A DNA stretch of 64,000 bases from Bacteroidetes bacterium GWE2_42_24 (GCA_001768515.1 MEOA01000063.1:1-64000), one strand, 5' to 3'. Positions 1 through 8,409 are shown, counted from the first letter of the stretch. Numbers and translations: made by a program. Notes: generated from the sequence alone by a model not told the origin.

Positions 1-903
1 GATCAGAAGTGGTAAAGGAGGTTCCGTCGGAATAATTTAAAGTAAAGGTACCATCGTTATTATCTACCGTTGAAGTAATCCCGTTTCCGGTTGCGCCGTT
101 TGGCCCCTGAGGACCTACTGCGCCTGTTGCACCGGTTGCTCCTGTTGGGCCTATTGGACCTGTTGGACCTGTCAGATCCGAAGTGGTAAAGGAGGATCCG
201 TCGGAATAATTGAAAGTAAAAGTGCCGTTGCCATTATCTACCGTTGAGGTAATCCCGTTTCCCGTTGCTCCGATTGGGCCTACTGCACCTGTTGCTCCGG
301 TTGAGCCTGTTGGGCCTATTGGACCTGTTGGACCTGTCAGATCCGAAGTGGTAAAGGAGGATCCGTCGGAATAATTGAAAGTAAAGGTGCCGTTGCCATT
401 ATCTACCGTTGAGGTAATCCCGTTTCCGGTTGCGCCTGTTGGCCCCGTCAGATCAGATGTTGTAAAAGAGGATCCGTCGGTATAGTTGAAGGTAAAGGTA
501 CCGTTGCCATTATCTACGGTTGAAGTAATCCCGTTTCCCGTTGCTCCGGTTGGGCCTACTGCACCTGTTGCTCCGGTTGAGCCTGTTGGTCCCGTCAGAT
601 CAGACGTTGTAAATGATGACCCGTCGGAATAGTTGAAGGTAAAGGTGCCGTTGCCATTATCTACCGTTGAGGTAATTCCGTTTCCGGTTGCTCCTGTCGG
701 GCCTGTCAGATCAGACGTTGTAAATGATGACCCGTCGGAATAGTTGAAGGTAAAGGTGCCGTTGCCATTATCTACCGTAGAGGTAATCCCGTTTCCGGTT
801 GCTCCTGTCGGCCCCTGATCGCCTTGTGCTCCCTGATCACCTTGTGGTCCTTGGTCGCCTTGTGGCCCCTGATCACCTTGTGGCCCTTGGGGACCCTGAG
901 GAC
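1..903 (-). repeat. Modular collagen/beta-block coding repeats
   Basis: Six copies of a block containing gtaatcccgtttcc (plus strand) start at 75, 249, 414, 525, 672 and 783. The intervals are 174, 165, 111, 147 and 111 bp. Each equals 111 + 9n (n = 7, 6, 0, 4, 0), so the core is constant and the linker grows by whole Gly-X-Y triplets. The run from about 800 to 903 is pure Gly-X-Y. Confidence 0.85.
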
Positions 904-1309
904 CAGGAGTGCTATTTAATGAGAATAGGGAATAGGGCACACTTAATAATTCACTGGTTCCAGTGATACTATAATTAATGCCGCCGGTTGGATCCGTTTC
1001 CGTCTTTATAAAAAACGGACCATTTGCCCAGTCAATCGTTTCAAAATTTCCTGAAATAACATTTCCGCCACCTATTGTTATAGATATCAATCCATTAGGA
1101 TTAGACACGGGAGTTTGCGTTTCAATATAAACGGGGGTTCCTGTTTCAGATCCCTGCAAAACACTCAATTGCATTCCTACCTGAGTGTTTGTAATCAAAA
1201 TCTGATTGTTATCTCTGATTACCGCCTGATAGCTCATCTTTTGAGGTGCCTGAGCAAACAAATTTGCAGCTAATAGTATTGCTGAAAATATAGTGTATAA
1301 CTTCTTCAT
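1..1309 (-). CDS. Collagen-like repeat surface protein, partial (C-terminus beyond left edge)
   Basis: The ATG is at 1309 and the frame stays open to base 1, so only the first 436 codons are visible. The start reads [20 protein letters not shown], a signal peptide ending in the AQ typical of Bacteroidota. A globular N-terminal domain of about 110 residues follows ([11 protein letters not shown], a pattern common in Bacteroidota surface proteins), then a Gly-Pro-Gln/Gly-Asp-Gln collagen tract and alternating blocks of GPTGAT triplets and a conserved non-collagen block containing [16 protein letters not shown]. It is probably an exported structural or adhesin-like protein. Any C-terminal sorting domain would lie outside the window. 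The start sits 4 bp after the stop of the upstream T9SS gene, so the two are likely co-translated. Confidence 0.85.
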   Translation of the reverse strand, partial: MKKLYTIFSAILLAANLFAQAPQKMSYQAVIRDNNQILITNTQVGMQLSVLQGSETGTPVYIETQTPVSNPNGLISITIGGGNVISGNFETIDWANGPFFIKTETDPTGGINYSITGTSELLSVPYSLFSLNSTPGPQGPQGPQGDQGPQGDQGPQGDQGAQGDQGPTGATGNGITSTVDNGNGTFTFNYSDGSSFTTSDLTGPTGATGNGITSTVDNGNGTFTFNYSDGSSFTTSDLTGPTGSTGATGAVGPTGATGNGITSTVDNGNGTFTFNYTDGSSFTTSDLTGPTGATGNGITSTVDNGNGTFTFNYSDGSSFTTSDLTGPTGPIGPTGSTGATGAVGPIGATGNGITSTVDNGNGTFTFNYSDGSSFTTSDLTGPTGPIGPTGATGATGAVGPQGPNGATGNGITSTVDNNDGTFTLNYSDGTSFTTSD

Positions 1310-1313
1310 AATG

Positions 1314-1811
1314 TTAATTTTTAATTATTTTGAATGTTTTAACTTCTTTGCTGTTTTTCATTACCTGAAGGAAATAAGTTGCCGGTTGAAGATGGGTCAT
1401 ATCTACTCTTGTTATATCACCTTCGAGGTCTTTTCTCACGATTTTCTTCCCATTCGTTTCATAAAGAAGATAGCTTAATGATTCAACATCAATTCTTTCA
1501 TCAGCATCCACAGTTAAATACAGAAAATCCTCAGTCGGGTTGGGATAAACAGAAACGCTAAGTCTTATTCCTTTTGCTTCTTCAATGCCTATTACGACAG
1601 AAATTTCATAGGGTTGTTGTACACCCTGTGCCATAGAACCATTTCCGCCTGTGTTGGAAGTGTATACCAACTGTCCAATGGAGAAACTCATTGAGCCTCC
1701 ACTACCTGATGCGGTACCGCCTGAGGGAAGTACTGCATTTTGGGCTTGTAATCCTGTTAGTCCAAGGCCTAACGCCAACAAGGCACCTAATTTCAATTTT
1801 TTGTGTCTCAT
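1314..1811 (-). CDS. Small secreted protein with T9SS type A sorting domain
   Basis: 165 residues: signal peptide (residues 1-23, ending LQAQ), a short region with a glycine/serine-rich start ([12 protein letters not shown]) and the segment [10 protein letters not shown], then a C-terminal beta domain from about residue 88 starting [14 protein letters not shown] and ending [13 protein letters not shown] followed by a short barrel and a basic end is the type IX secretion C-terminal signal, so the protein should cross the outer membrane by the Por system and be anchored or released. This N-terminal arrangement is often found beside long collagen-like or beta-repeat proteins in Bacteroidota (recalled family context). 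It stops 4 bp before the collagen-like gene, suggesting one transcript. Exact function unknown. Confidence 0.8.
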   Translation of the reverse strand: MRHKKLKLGALLALGLGLTGLQAQNAVLPSGGTASGSGGSMSFSIGQLVYTSNTGGNGSMAQGVQQPYEISVVIGIEEAKGIRLSVSVYPNPTEDFLYLTVDADERIDVESLSYLLYETNGKKIVRKDLEGDITRVDMTHLQPATYFLQVMKNSKEVKTFKIIKN

Positions 1812-2232
1812 CTTTGCATTTTTGTTAATTACTAATCATTTATATGTTTGAACTAAAAATGTTCATGTTAAAAACATATCCAGCCATAAAATTATTTGCA
1901 TTGTTATGCGCATCATTTTTTTAGTCCGCAGATTCATTGTATTTTAAAAATTTATTAATGCGCCAGATTTGTTAATGCGCCAGGTTCCGGATAGTACGAA
2001 GTCCATCCGTCTTGTTTCCTAAAATCAAAGCCTGCCGGCAGTTTTGTGCCTGAGACTTTTTCAAGACTGCACCTGTTGTGTGTCATATCGTCCTTGAGAC
2101 AATAAAGTAAAATGCCAGACAAACAAAGTGAAATATTATATTGTTCAATTTGTTTGTCTGCATAGTTTGTCGGTGTGTTCATCAGATTAATGGGTCGTTT
2201 TTTGAATTTTTTCTACCTTTTAATGGTTGATT

Positions 2233-2347
2233 AATCCCGAAGGGATTACATGTTAATAGGAAATCACGTTTCAATCAATGTGCACCCCTGATGGGGTCGC
2301 ATGATTATCGCTATTTGTTTTCTATAAACATTTGACCTCTTTGAGGT
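2233..2347. repeat. REP-like palindrome cluster
   Basis: Three short stem-loops in 115 bp: AATCCCGAAGGGATT (2233-2247), ACCCCTGATGGGGT (2284-2297) and ACCTCTTTGAGGT (2335-2347). They share the pattern of a 4-5 bp GC-rich stem around a small loop and match the set at 52180-52319, where a REP-associated transposase remnant lies. Confidence 0.6.
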
Positions 2348-2506
2348 GCGTTTAGCTGGTATTTTATCCTTTTTATTCTAATTGAACAAATATTCCGTTT
2401 TTGTATTCAATTTTAAATTTGTCCAAAAATCAGTGTCCTCTTTGAATGGTTTTTTTCAATGATGTTCCTTTAGATTTCTGATTTATGCTATCGCGTTGTC
2501 TAATAT

Positions 2507-2523
2507 TGAACCGCCCCCAAAGT
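2507..2523. repeat. Possible IS3-family terminal inverted repeat
   Basis: TGAACCGCCCCCAAAGT resembles IS3-family ends (TG.AC....CCCCAAA.GT). It reads inward toward the leftward OrfA remnant at 3947-4066, as the right end of that element would. The matching left end was not identified, so this is tentative. Confidence 0.35.
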
Positions 2524-2734
2524 CGAAACTAATCGACAAAGACAACCCTTTCAGACTGCCCAAAAGTGCCAACTGAAATAAATCGACACATTAAGATTCA
2601 TAATAACCTGAGGTTCTGTCCAACACAATCTTGAATTGAAACCGGAAATTATTGGTAGCTTGCTATCGGGAAGGGCAGATTTCGAAGTGCCATTTGGCTT
2701 GGCGGTACGATTAAGTGCTATTTTTTAGCGCCAG

Positions 2735-3946
2735 TTATTTTTTTAATTTCATTAATTTCTCAATCTGTTTTTCAATTGCTTCATTATTAGGATTTAACTT
2801 AATGGCCATCTCATAATTAGTCAAAGCTAAATCATTTTGATTATTACTCATATAAGCTTCGGCAAGATCTTCATAAACATTCCAGGAATCAGGTGATAAT
2901 TTTGCTTTAATCATATATACTCCAATTGCTGCTTTGTAGTTGCCTTTTCCCATCCAACTGCGGCCTATTTCACTAACTTTGTCCGAAAATGTACGGATTA
3001 ACCTTATATCACTTGTAAAAAGAGTATTGGTCACAAGTTCGTAACGCAGCGAATCATTTATAACATCTTCATTCATTAGCAAATCCAACTCATTGCTAAC
3101 TGCATTATAATTATTCAGAAAATCTTGCCCTTTCTTATTTCCGGGGAATAGTGCAGGAATAATTAAACTGTGATTTTCCTTGGTTAATTCCTCTTTTAAG
3201 TTAAATTTTACAACATGCGCGTAGTCCCTGAAGAAATACAAATAAATTAGTCCTTCTTTTAAATCATAAACGGTGGTATACATTGTACCTGCTCCCCAAT
3301 CCCTTTCCTGATGCATGGTATCCATGACTGAAGAACAAAAAGCAACTGAAATATCCTGTGCGTTTTCAATGTATTTTCGCCCCTTTTGATAATAAGAAAG
3401 GGGAACATCGCATTCATTTTTAATTTGTGAAGGATAAAAATTTGAAACTATATATTTTTCTTTATTTCCAACAATTAAAGAATCTCCTTCTGCCACCAGA
3501 TATTTACCTGATTTGTCAACAAAAAAGAACATTGATGTTTCCAGTCCCGATAAATTATATTGGCTCAGATAGTTCTTCACTTCTCCAACCGTTGCACATC
3601 TTTGCATTATTTCTTTCAAAAAGTTCATGGTAAGAGGTTTTTTACCTGTGGTATCCGCTATTGCTTTATAATCTTCTGCAAAACCATCAAACACAAGACC
3701 TGCCTCATTCATTCCTCCCTGTGGCCAGAAATTATTAAATCCAACATAAAACGCTCCGTATTCATTCTTTTTGCCTTTTTCAAACCAAATCCTACTATTC
3801 GGATTCCAATAGTCTTCATTATTACCCACCATTGTTTTTCCATTCATGGTTATAGTAAACATACTACAAGCATAAGAATCCTGAATGTGGAAAAATCCAC
3901 AAATTACAATTGTAATAATCGTTTTGATCAACTTACTTTTTATCAT
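2735..3946 (-). CDS. Secreted Ntn-type linear amide hydrolase with C-terminal TPR
   Basis: 403 residues from the chosen ATG at 3946. A signal peptide (MIKSKLIKTIITIVICGF...DSYA) ends directly before CSMFTITMNGKTMVGNNEDYW, which is the N-terminal-nucleophile region of the choloylglycine hydrolase / acyl-CoA:6-aminopenicillanate acyltransferase fold: Cys nucleophile, GNNEDY, then QGGMNEAGLVFDGF. The last about 80 residues form two TPR-like helices (AIGVYMIKAKLSPDSWNVYEDLAEAY...). It should cleave a linear amide bond in the periplasm; the substrate cannot be told. The frame runs 40 codons further upstream into an IS3 transposase fragment; I place the start after it because the signal peptide begins there. 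Confidence 0.75.
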   Translation of the reverse strand: MIKSKLIKTIITIVICGFFHIQDSYACSMFTITMNGKTMVGNNEDYWNPNSRIWFEKGKKNEYGAFYVGFNNFWPQGGMNEAGLVFDGFAEDYKAIADTTGKKPLTMNFLKEIMQRCATVGEVKNYLSQYNLSGLETSMFFFVDKSGKYLVAEGDSLIVGNKEKYIVSNFYPSQIKNECDVPLSYYQKGRKYIENAQDISVAFCSSVMDTMHQERDWGAGTMYTTVYDLKEGLIYLYFFRDYAHVVKFNLKEELTKENHSLIIPALFPGNKKGQDFLNNYNAVSNELDLLMNEDVINDSLRYELVTNTLFTSDIRLIRTFSDKVSEIGRSWMGKGNYKAAIGVYMIKAKLSPDSWNVYEDLAEAYMSNNQNDLALTNYEMAIKLNPNNEAIEKQIEKLMKLKK

Positions 3947-4066
3947 GGTGTAAAACGTGGCATCACTTATACTGTGCTTCCGGCAAAGGTCTGATACTTT
4001 TATGCCTTGCTCTTGCTCTTTTGAAATACCTAGAATCTGTGATTCGGAAAACCTGATTTTTCTCAT
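3947..4066 (-). pseudogene. IS3-family OrfA N-terminal remnant, in frame with the hydrolase
   Basis: The 40 codons MRKIRFSESQILGISKEQ...DLCRKHSISDATFYT match the helix-turn-helix start of IS3-family OrfA transposases (IS2/IS407-like MRKSRFTE.QI...DLCRKHGIS.ATFY). The match ends at TFYT, where the hydrolase ATG follows directly in frame. The rest of orfA and all of orfB are absent. An 8-bp inverted repeat (GGTTAAAA 4083-4090, TTTTAACC 4107-4114) lies just upstream. Confidence 0.75.
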
Positions 4067-4276
4067 TTTTCTCCTTTTTTCGGGTTAAAAGTAATTAAAA
4101 TTCTAGTTTTAACCTGTTGCAAAATTGCTGCCTGGTGCCTTGGCAATATGGCCAGAAAGGGAATGCAAAAAACGTCACTATCAAGATACAATAAAAATGA
4201 TGAAGAGGCTGAACTTCGCATATCACAAATACCATATTTGGCTATATATCAGGTTACGCTATTGTATTATTTTCAT

Positions 4277-4888
4277 TTAAAATAGTATACCACTATCTTC
4301 GAAATATGTCACTCTGCATCCTTTCATAAATTCAATTCGGTCAAAACCCTTTGTGCCATCTTTATTTGTCAACTCGATATAACATATCGTAGGTTTCATA
4401 ATCCCAAAATTATACAAGTAAAATTTAAATATTTTCTGTTTAGGTGATTTACTCAATGATTTTAACTCTTCGAAATTAGATATTTTCAAACTATCAGTCC
4501 GAGAAATATTATAAAAGAATTTTTGAGAATCAGAAAGCGAATCAAGTTGTTGTTTGGTTTTAGTCACTGCGACACTATTTCCGACAATTATATTTGGATA
4601 GAATATTCCATTCTCTAGTAAAATTTTTAATTCTTCACTATGAGTAAGTATGATTAATGTTTTTTCATCGAATTTAAAAGAATTACTATCCAACTTAGTT
4701 ATTTGTCCAGTAAATTTAGGGTAATCCTGAATCTTAGTATGTTTATTAAAGATATCTTTCGCCCATTTTTCTTCTTTTTGGCCTTGAGTCTGTGCAAGTA
4801 AATGATTCTCAAATATTATTATGGTTAATGTTATTTGAAGTATACAAATCCATACTTTATTAAAATTATTATTTACAAATCCTTTCAT
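4277..4888 (-). CDS. Hypothetical secreted protein
   Basis: 203 residues, AT-rich and unlike the neighbouring housekeeping genes in composition. The start MKGFVNNNFNKVWICILQITLTIIIFENHLLAQ is an acceptable signal peptide. The body is polar, with a central alternating segment (LTHSEELKILLENGIFYPNIIVGNSVAV) and a C-terminal FYLYNFGIMKPTICYIEL; no catalytic motif is visible and I do not recognise a family. It stands alone between repeat-rich spacers, next to imperfect inverted repeats at 4934-5029, so it may be an accessory cassette gene. Function unknown. Confidence 0.6.
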   Translation of the reverse strand: MKGFVNNNFNKVWICILQITLTIIIFENHLLAQTQGQKEEKWAKDIFNKHTKIQDYPKFTGQITKLDSNSFKFDEKTLIILTHSEELKILLENGIFYPNIIVGNSVAVTKTKQQLDSLSDSQKFFYNISRTDSLKISNFEELKSLSKSPKQKIFKFYLYNFGIMKPTICYIELTNKDGTKGFDRIEFMKGCRVTYFEDSGILF

Positions 4889-4933
4889 ATTGTAGATTTT
4901 TTTAACCTTTGCGGTAACGTACTAAACTATATA

Positions 4934-5029
4934 CAATTGGGGATTGCGGGCTGCTTTTTTGTTGAAACCCTATGCTCCCGATAGCCATTGGGATTGCGGG
5001 ATTTGTTACCTGTACCGAAACCCCAATTG
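4934..5029. repeat. Imperfect inverted repeat, cassette-boundary-like
   Basis: CAATTGGGG (4934-4942) pairs with CCCCAATTG (5021-5029). Inside are two copies of TTGGGATTGCGGG-type sequence (about 4938 and 4988). The outer flanks continue a weak pairing: GGTAACG on the left and TTGTTATGCG (5042-5051) on the right, giving TAAC/GTTA ends as in integron attC-like sites. Confidence 0.4.
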
Positions 5030-5567
5030 ACATATTGTTTTTGTTATGCGTTCATAGTTTTGTTGTCTATTTTGTTTTTAATCTGTTAGTTTTAATTCAA
5101 CAACAGTCTTTTTTATGGTGGTTTATTTCAATAATCAATACTTTGTTATAAAAATTATAAAGTATCATAGCGTGTAACCTTTTTTGTATACTCTTTTCGC
5201 CTACATATGTTTATATTTCAGTTGTATTGCTTCTTTTATACCATTGCAGTTACTGAAGGCATCGCAGATCGATTCCCGCCTCTGCCAATGAATGATGGGG
5301 AAATGAACAGCACTATTTCAGGTCAAGCCTGTAATCATTAACAAGCTCAACCCCTTCGGATTGATTATACTTGCTGCCTGTATTACCGCTACAGTGCCCA
5401 ATATATTTTAACCCGGTGTCTGCTTTGTGGTGGTTCATTTTACAACCTCTTTAAATCAAACTTAGGTAAACTGCTTATGCAAAGATAATCTTTTGACATT
5501 CCGCATCATCTCTGAGAAAACATATTTCTGTTATGGAGAAGGGTAAATTGGTTCATTGTAAGCCTGT

Positions 5568-5726
5568 GACGCACGGCCGTGCGTCTCTACAATCGCCACA
5601 GCGCGCCCGCGATGCATATCGTGATCCTGAATTAATTACATCATTTTTGTCAATGCCAATCCCGATAGCCATCGACCAACGCCACACCAATAGGTTGGGT
5701 AGAGACGCACAGTTGTGCGTCTCTAC
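5568..5726. repeat. Pair of GACGCAC palindromes
   Basis: GACGCACGGCCGTGCGTC (5568-5585) is an 18-bp perfect palindrome. At 5699-5726 a longer one has 13-bp arms GTAGAGACGCACA / TGTGCGTCTCTAC around two bases. Both carry the same GTGCGTCTCTAC right flank, marking them as two members of one dispersed repeat. Confidence 0.75.
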
Positions 5727-5735
5727 TGTCCGATG

Positions 5736-5945
5736 AAACCAGAAAAATGCAATTTTTATGATCTTTCGTTCGAACTTCGTTCAATGAAACCATGAAAAAC
5801 GCAATTTTTATGATTTTTCGTTCGAATTTCGTTCAATGAAACCAGAAAAAAATGCTGTTTTTATCCGTTTTCGTTCGAACTTCGTTCAATGAACAGTGAA
5901 AATTGCAATTTTTAAGGATTTTCGTTCAATATTCGTTCAATGAAG
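5736..5945. repeat. Four tandem 52-bp repeats
   Basis: The phrase TTCGTTCAATGAA recurs near 5776, 5828, 5881 and 5932 (periods 52, 53, 51). Each unit contains GAAACCAG-AAAA, TGCAATTTTTA and TTCGTTCGAACTTCG. Units are diverged and directly adjoining, with no unique spacers, so this is not a CRISPR array. A two-unit relative lies inverted near 49150-49250. Confidence 0.8.
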
Positions 5946-5988
5946 ATTAAGTAACAAATGACACATTCAAAACAAGCTGATAATCAAG

Positions 5989-6038
5989 TTAAAGAGAGAC
6001 CAAAGTTAGGCCAAAGATAGATCAAAGAGGGAACAGAG
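5989..6038. repeat. CAAAG iterons with 11-bp period
   Basis: TTAAAG, CCAAAG, CCAAAG, TCAAAG and ACAGAG start at 5989, 6000, 6011, 6022 and 6033, exactly 11 bp apart and so on one face of the helix. The same phasing occurs at 49043-49081 (minus strand) and 23110-23142. Confidence 0.7.
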
Positions 6039-6078
6039 TCATTTTTTACATATATTTTTATCGGGTTTTCAGTATGTT

Positions 6079-6213
6079 ATGAGTAGTTTTAATGTAAATT
6101 TTATAAAGTGTATTCAGGATAAAAATGCCGTTGACGATGCCATTGACATTAATTTGAATGGATCATCGATGAGGGTGATTTCCGGATTTCTTCGCGATAA
6201 CGTTCGGAAATAA
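6079..6213 (+). CDS. Probable small protein, 44 residues
   Basis: ATG at 6079, TAA at 6211. The product begins MSSFNVNFIKCIQDKNAV and ends GFLRDNVRK; it is balanced in charge, with no low-complexity content, and reads like a genuine folded or helical peptide (DAIDINLNGSSMRVIS in the middle). The frame closes exactly before a strong hairpin (6216-6247) that is usable as a terminator on this strand too. It lies directly after the iteron repeat. No family recognised; it could also be the tail of a lost gene. Confidence 0.4.
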   Translation: MSSFNVNFIKCIQDKNAVDDAIDINLNGSSMRVISGFLRDNVRK

Positions 6214-6248
6214 AAAAAGAGAGCAACCTGAAAAAGTTGCTCTCTTTA
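6214..6248 (-). terminator. Intrinsic terminator, probably bidirectional
   Basis: AAAGAGAGCAAC (6216-6227) pairs with GTTGCTCTCTTT (6236-6247); on the minus strand it is followed by a T run. It ends the M3 peptidase transcript and may also end the small plus-strand frame. Confidence 0.85.
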
Positions 6249-6263
6249 TGCATTGCCGTATGG

Positions 6264-8366
6264 TTATTTTAAACCTCTGTTTTTGAGTAAGGCATCGATT
6301 GTTGGTTCATGGCCGCGGAATTTTTTATACATATCCATGGCTTCATAAATGCCGCCTTTTTCGAGTATCTCGGTTCTGAAGGCTTTGGCTTTTTCGGGAT
6401 TGAAAATGTCGCCGGTTTCTTTGAATGCCTCGAAAGCATCGGCATCCAGTACTTCGGCCCATAGGTAGCCGTAATAGCCGGCAGAGTATCCTCCGTCGAA
6501 GATGTGAGAAAAATAGGTGCTTCTGTAACGTGGGATGATTTCGGCGATCAGTCCGATCTTGTCCATTGAGGCTTTTTCGAAGGATGCGGTCTCTACAGTC
6601 GTGTTGGCATCAATGGTATGGTAGTCCATATCGAGGATGGCGGCAGCAATGAATTCTACCGTAGTGAATCCCTGGTTGAAGGTGCCACTCTTTTCCATTT
6701 TAGTGATCAAAGCCTGAGGAATGACTTCGCCGGTTTTGTAATGATGGGCAAAAAACTGCAACACTTCAGGTTCGGCAGCCCAATGCTCCATGATTTGAGA
6801 AGGTAGTTCAACAAAATCACGGGGTACACCACCGGTAGTTTCATAGGTGCATTGGTTGAGCAGGCCGTGCAGCCCATGACCAAATTCATGGAAGAGGGTG
6901 CTTACTTCATCGAAGTTGAGCAGGGCAGGGGTGTCACCTGTGGGCTTGGAGAAATTGCACACGATCGAGGTGATGGGAATGATTCGTTCGCCGTTAACTT
7001 TTTTGGCTTCACGGAAACTGGTACACCAGGCTCCACCGCGTTTACTGGCCCTGGGGTGATAATCCATGTATAAGATTCCCATCAGGGTGCCATCACCATC
7101 CTTTACCTCGTATGCGTGGACATCTTCCTGATATTTAGGTAGATCAGTCCGTTCGGTGAAGGTAAGGCCATAGAGTTTTTTAGCTGTATAAAACACACCT
7201 TCGATCACTTTATCAAGCGGGAAATAGGGGCGCAGCATCTCTTCGTCAAGATCAAAGCGCTGTTTCCTGATTTTTTCGGCATAATACCACCAATCCCATG
7301 AAGCGAGTTTAAAATTACCGCCTTCGGCATCTATCATTTTCTGCATATCGGCTGCTTCAACTTTTGCTTTGGCAAGTGCCGGTGTCCAGAGTTGGTTCAA
7401 AAGGTTGTAGACAGCCGCTGGTTTTTTGGCCATATTGACATCGAGGATGAAATCGGCATGTGTCGGGAAACCGAGTAATGAAGCCCGCTCAGCACGCAGG
7501 GTCACCATTTTGGCAACTACCTCTTTATTGTCGTTTTCATTGTTATTGTTGGCCCTGTTCATCCATCCCTTATACAACTTTTCGCGCAAGGGGCGGTTTT
7601 CGGAATAGGTAAGGAATGGAATCCAACTGGATTTATCCATCGTGAACAACCATTTTCCCTCCATCTGCTGTGCCTTGGCATCGGAAGCAGCTGCGACAAT
7701 GATTGATTCGGGAAGTCCCTTTAAATCGGCTTCATTTTCGATAACAAGCTTGAAGGCATTGTTCTCAGCCAATTGATTCTTTCCGAATGCCAGTCCTAAT
7801 GTTGAGAGATCTTCGTTAACCTTTCTGAAACGTTCCTGTTTGTCGGCGGCAACATTGGCGCCACCACGCACGAATCGTTTATAGGTTTTGTCGAGCAGAC
7901 GCATCTGCTCATCGTTCAGTCCCAAACCGTCGCGTTGATCATATAAGGTCTTTACTTTGGCGAACAATTTCTGATTAAGGTTGATATCGTCGGAGTGTTT
8001 CGATAGTTTTGGGGAAACAACTTCGGCAATACTCTGCAGCGAATCGTTGGTATTTGCCTCGGTGAGGTTGAAGAAGACAGAACCTACACGGGTGAGAAGG
8101 TCACCACTGTTTTCAAGCGCTTCAATGGTATTGGCAAATGTTGGCGCTTCCTTGTTGTCAACAATTGCTTTAACAGCATCGGCTTGCTGTTTCATCCCCT
8201 CTTCAAAGGCCGGGAGGTAATGTTTGTTCTCGATTTTTTCGAAAGGGGGAATACCGAATGGGGTGTTGTATTCCGAAAAGAAGGGATTGTCGTTGCTCGA
8301 CGTGTTCTGTTTACACGAGGTTAGTGCAAGACCGGCGAAGAGTACAATCATAAGTTTGTTTTTCAT
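6264..8366 (-). CDS. dcp: M3-family zinc metallopeptidase, lipoprotein (dipeptidyl carboxypeptidase)
   Basis: 700 residues from the ATG at 8366, the usual Dcp length. The start MKNKLMIVLFAGLALTSCKQ has a lipobox (LTSC), predicting a lipid-anchored periplasmic enzyme. The zinc motif HEFGH (about residues 493-497, within HEFGHGLHGLL) with a downstream Glu region, and SKRGGAWCTSFR upstream, are characteristic of the M3A thimet/oligopeptidase-Dcp group, which removes C-terminal dipeptides from peptides. An in-frame extension upstream to 8486 overlaps the cyclase gene and is rejected because the signal sequence starts at 8366. It lies 43 bp after the cyclase gene, in the same direction. Confidence 0.93.
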   Translation of the reverse strand: MKNKLMIVLFAGLALTSCKQNTSSNDNPFFSEYNTPFGIPPFEKIENKHYLPAFEEGMKQQADAVKAIVDNKEAPTFANTIEALENSGDLLTRVGSVFFNLTEANTNDSLQSIAEVVSPKLSKHSDDINLNQKLFAKVKTLYDQRDGLGLNDEQMRLLDKTYKRFVRGGANVAADKQERFRKVNEDLSTLGLAFGKNQLAENNAFKLVIENEADLKGLPESIIVAAASDAKAQQMEGKWLFTMDKSSWIPFLTYSENRPLREKLYKGWMNRANNNNENDNKEVVAKMVTLRAERASLLGFPTHADFILDVNMAKKPAAVYNLLNQLWTPALAKAKVEAADMQKMIDAEGGNFKLASWDWWYYAEKIRKQRFDLDEEMLRPYFPLDKVIEGVFYTAKKLYGLTFTERTDLPKYQEDVHAYEVKDGDGTLMGILYMDYHPRASKRGGAWCTSFREAKKVNGERIIPITSIVCNFSKPTGDTPALLNFDEVSTLFHEFGHGLHGLLNQCTYETTGGVPRDFVELPSQIMEHWAAEPEVLQFFAHHYKTGEVIPQALITKMEKSGTFNQGFTTVEFIAAAILDMDYHTIDANTTVETASFEKASMDKIGLIAEIIPRYRSTYFSHIFDGGYSAGYYGYLWAEVLDADAFEAFKETGDIFNPEKAKAFRTEILEKGGIYEAMDMYKKFRGHEPTIDALLKNRGLK

Positions 8367-8409
8367 CATGAACAAGTCTGGTATTGTGATTAATAAAGAA
8401 TTTTTGGTG

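Larger units (their letters stand above)
1812..2734. other. Intergenic stretch with repeats, no convincing gene
   Basis: AT-rich. Contains a 17-bp direct repeat (TTAATGCGCCAG at 1955 and 1972), a TTGTTATGCG motif near 1902, REP-like palindromes at 2233-2347, and an IS3-like terminal sequence at 2507. A 75-codon frame at 1955-2182 (-) has no recognisable domain and is not called. Confidence 0.6.
4889..6078. other. Repeat-rich intergenic region
   Basis: About 1.2 kb without a convincing gene. It carries inverted repeats at 4934-5029, two GACGCAC palindromes (5568-5585 and 5699-5726), four tandem 52-bp units (5736-5945) and 11-bp iterons (5989-6038). A 67-codon frame at 5533-5736 runs through the palindromes and looks spurious. 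Confidence 0.7.

Noticed and set aside
1955-2182. 75-codon minus-strand frame
   Set aside because: No domain, signal or conserved-looking segment, and it ends inside a 17-bp direct repeat; most likely chance.
5533-5736. 67-codon plus-strand frame
   Set aside because: It reads through two palindromic repeats and has no protein-like character.
5736-5945. CRISPR array
   Set aside because: Units adjoin without unique spacers, are diverged, and no cas genes are present.
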